Shown: positions 62,833 to 64,000 of the stretch, piece by piece
How the letters are laid out: every line of letters begins with the position of its first letter
Numbering within the stretch: the stretch's first letter is position 1
Source of the DNA: CAYMKL01 sp964390805
Lineage (GTDB): Bacteria > Chloroflexota > Anaerolineae > VGOG01
DNA: 64,000 bases
Assembly (NCBI GenBank): GCA_964390805.1
Contig: CAYMKL010000004.1
Location: 34,609-98,608, forward strand
Reading direction: 5' to 3'
Notes under the pieces: model-generated
Seen by the model: only the letters and a program-made list of their open reading frames with translations
Told to the model about the DNA's origin: nothing
Database searches by the model: none
Position numbers and translations under genes: made by a program

Positions 62833-64000
62833 CTACTTAGCGACGATAGGCAGGTATGTTACCTCTGTGAAGACCGTAAAAGACTTGGTCGCACAGAGAG
62901 CTGTAGGAACCTGGTTGAACAGATCGGTGATGCGAAGATTGACCTCGTAGACACCAGTGGGTAGTTTCCCAATATCCACCATGAACTCCCAGGGGGTTAT
63001 CATATCGGCGCAACCTGTACCGACAGGATAGTCAACCACTGCATCCACTCTAATCACATGGTCGTCAACCTGATGGGATTGGTAGAAGGGGATGCAAGTG
63101 TCATACCAATCGCCGGAAGCAATCACCTGGACGTTATCGTCTTGGGTGGGCAAACTGGGGGTAACGTTGATTTGAACATTATGACCGCAGGCTTGCCTGA
63201 TTTCTGAACCATAGCCGACGGACAAACTGTCTGAGTAGTTCTTCACAATGATGGGCAGGTAGAGCCTGTATGGGGTTGTCGGCGGCGTGGTCGTTGGTGT
63301 GGGCGTGTGAGTGGCGGTCTGTGTAGGGGTTGGAGTAGACGTCGGTTGGACTCCCGCAGTGGCCGAGACGGGACCATGGAACTCGCTGACACCGTCGGCG
63401 GCTACGCTCTCTAGCTTGTAGTAATAAGTAGTGCCGTTGATCACCTCCTTGTCGATGTAGGAGTAGTAGGCTCCCGTTACCGAGCCAATCGCCTTGCTGG
63501 GGATGAGCGAGTCGTTGAGCCTGGCGTAGTCGCCTGTCTCGCTCGTGTTGCGCCAGAGGTTGAAGCCCACGGTATGTACCTCGCTGGCCGTCTCCCACTC
63601 GACCAGAACCTGACCCTCACCGCCTGTGGCAGTGAACCAGGCCAGGGTCACTCCTGCCAGGGCATCATTGTCAAATATGGTTGGTGCAGTAGCCCATAAC
63701 AGAGGTAAGTAGATTGTCGTGGTGCTAGTAGGGACTATTATCGGAACTCTCACGAAACTTTGGTGGAGGGACTCGGACCAATCCAGCCCTATTCCGTAGA
63801 TGCTAATATAGGCTGGTTCGGAGAGCTGAGCGAGGTCCAGCGTCGCTGAGAAGCTCGCCGTCGGTGATGTTTCGGAAAGGTAAAGCGGGAGGACAACATC
63901 CTCGATTTTCACGCCAGTAGTACCTGTGATGGCGTATATCTGTGTACGCTCAAACCTATTTTCGTGGGAAGGGCAAAAGCAAGCCAATGAACACCTGGGA
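62833..64000 (-). CDS. C-terminal part of an extracellular surface protein
   Basis: At least 384 codons, open to the right edge of the window, so the N-terminus is missing. A beta-sandwich domain (VEWETASEVHTVGFNLWRNTSETG ... YYSYIDKEVINGTTYYYKLE, fibronectin III-like) is followed by a Thr/Pro linker (TSTPTPTQTATHTPTPTTTPP), a YRLYLPIIVKN spacer and another beta-rich domain with paired Cys. It ends TYLPIVAK, a tail type that recurs (LYLPIIVK, IYLPLLW) and is common on Chloroflexota exported proteins. Likely a cell-surface or secreted protein; no catalytic motif is seen. Confidence 0.8.
   Translation of the reverse strand, partial: PRCSLACFCPSHENRFERTQIYAITGTTGVKIEDVVLPLYLSETSPTASFSATLDLAQLSEPAYISIYGIGLDWSESLHQSFVRVPIIVPTSTTTIYLPLLWATAPTIFDNDALAGVTLAWFTATGGEGQVLVEWETASEVHTVGFNLWRNTSETGDYARLNDSLIPSKAIGSVTGAYYSYIDKEVINGTTYYYKLESVAADGVSEFHGPVSATAGVQPTSTPTPTQTATHTPTPTTTPPTTPYRLYLPIIVKNYSDSLSVGYGSEIRQACGHNVQINVTPSLPTQDDNVQVIASGDWYDTCIPFYQSHQVDDHVIRVDAVVDYPVGTGCADMITPWEFMVDIGKLPTGVYEVNLRITDLFNQVPTALCATKSFTVFTEVTYLPIVAK

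Overview
The window looks like chromosomal DNA from an anaerobic or facultative bacterium of the Chloroflexota (Anaerolineae-like). This is inferred from gene style, not from a marker gene. The clues are a solute-binding lipoprotein with a long repetitive Val/Glu/Lys tether, a surface protein ending in a YLPIVAK-type tail, a giant BTAD/LuxR regulator, two tungsten-type aldehyde:ferredoxin oxidoreductases, and many short inverted-repeat elements, several of which sit in frame inside genes. There is no rRNA, no CRISPR array, and no intact IS or prophage. One tRNA (Lys, CTT) is present.

Region 1 (112-13556, + strand) is a sugar/polyol catabolic cluster. It holds an SDR dehydrogenase, an RbsA/RbsC-type importer without its binding protein, a TIM-barrel sugar epimerase, a small lipoprotein, a Gfo/Idh/MocA dehydrogenase, a zinc alcohol dehydrogenase, a tungsten AOR with a MoaD-like protein, a cupin phosphoglucose isomerase, an FGGY kinase, a second SDR and a D-2-hydroxyacid dehydrogenase. 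Region 2 (13695-22748, - strand) reads as a hexuronate / 2-keto-3-deoxygluconate operon: IclR regulator, binding protein, two permeases, two SDRs, a hydroxyacid dehydrogenase, KDPG aldolase and KDG kinase. The expected products are pyruvate and glyceraldehyde-3-phosphate.

Region 3 (22878-33017) is mainly central carbon metabolism: a HAD phosphatase, a LarA-family protein, a four-helix-bundle (IVP) gene between short repeat arrays, 6-phosphogluconate dehydrogenase, two unknown proteins, a divergent triosephosphate isomerase, an M32 carboxypeptidase, a PPi-type phosphofructokinase and a cyclophilin-like protein. Region 4 (33082-43466) covers phosphate and membrane functions: Pit transporter with DUF47 partner, a recombinase-fold protein lacking its catalytic tyrosine, divergent from tRNA-Lys, an OmpR-type regulator with an altered acidic pocket, a second AOR, a Thr-type sulfatase-superfamily hydrolase, an Na/Pi symporter and a DUF1385 membrane protein.

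Region 5 (43744-55991, + strand) fits lactate/2-hydroxyacid use feeding gluconeogenesis: Ldh2-type dehydrogenase, a YhhN membrane protein, LarA racemase family, GlcF- and GlcD-like subunits, HAD phosphatase, acyl-CoA dehydrogenase, GTP-type PEP carboxykinase, malic enzyme and a thioredoxin-reductase-like flavoprotein without its CxxC. Region 6 (56013-64000, - strand) carries a small unknown pair, a LysM protein with a recent tandem duplication of a SnoaL-like domain, the 1131-residue BTAD regulator, a ThiS/MoaD gene remnant, a TPR membrane protein and the C-terminal part of a surface protein running off the right edge.

No complete undescribed system can be proved from sequence alone. The strongest leads are the IVP gene bounded by oppositely oriented 15-bp repeats, the inactivated recombinase next to tRNA-Lys, the short repeats that insert peptides into enzymes, the cloverleaf-like inverted repeat at 29550-29647, the 11-bp-phased repeats in the BTAD gene leader, and the tungsten-enzyme sugar cluster.
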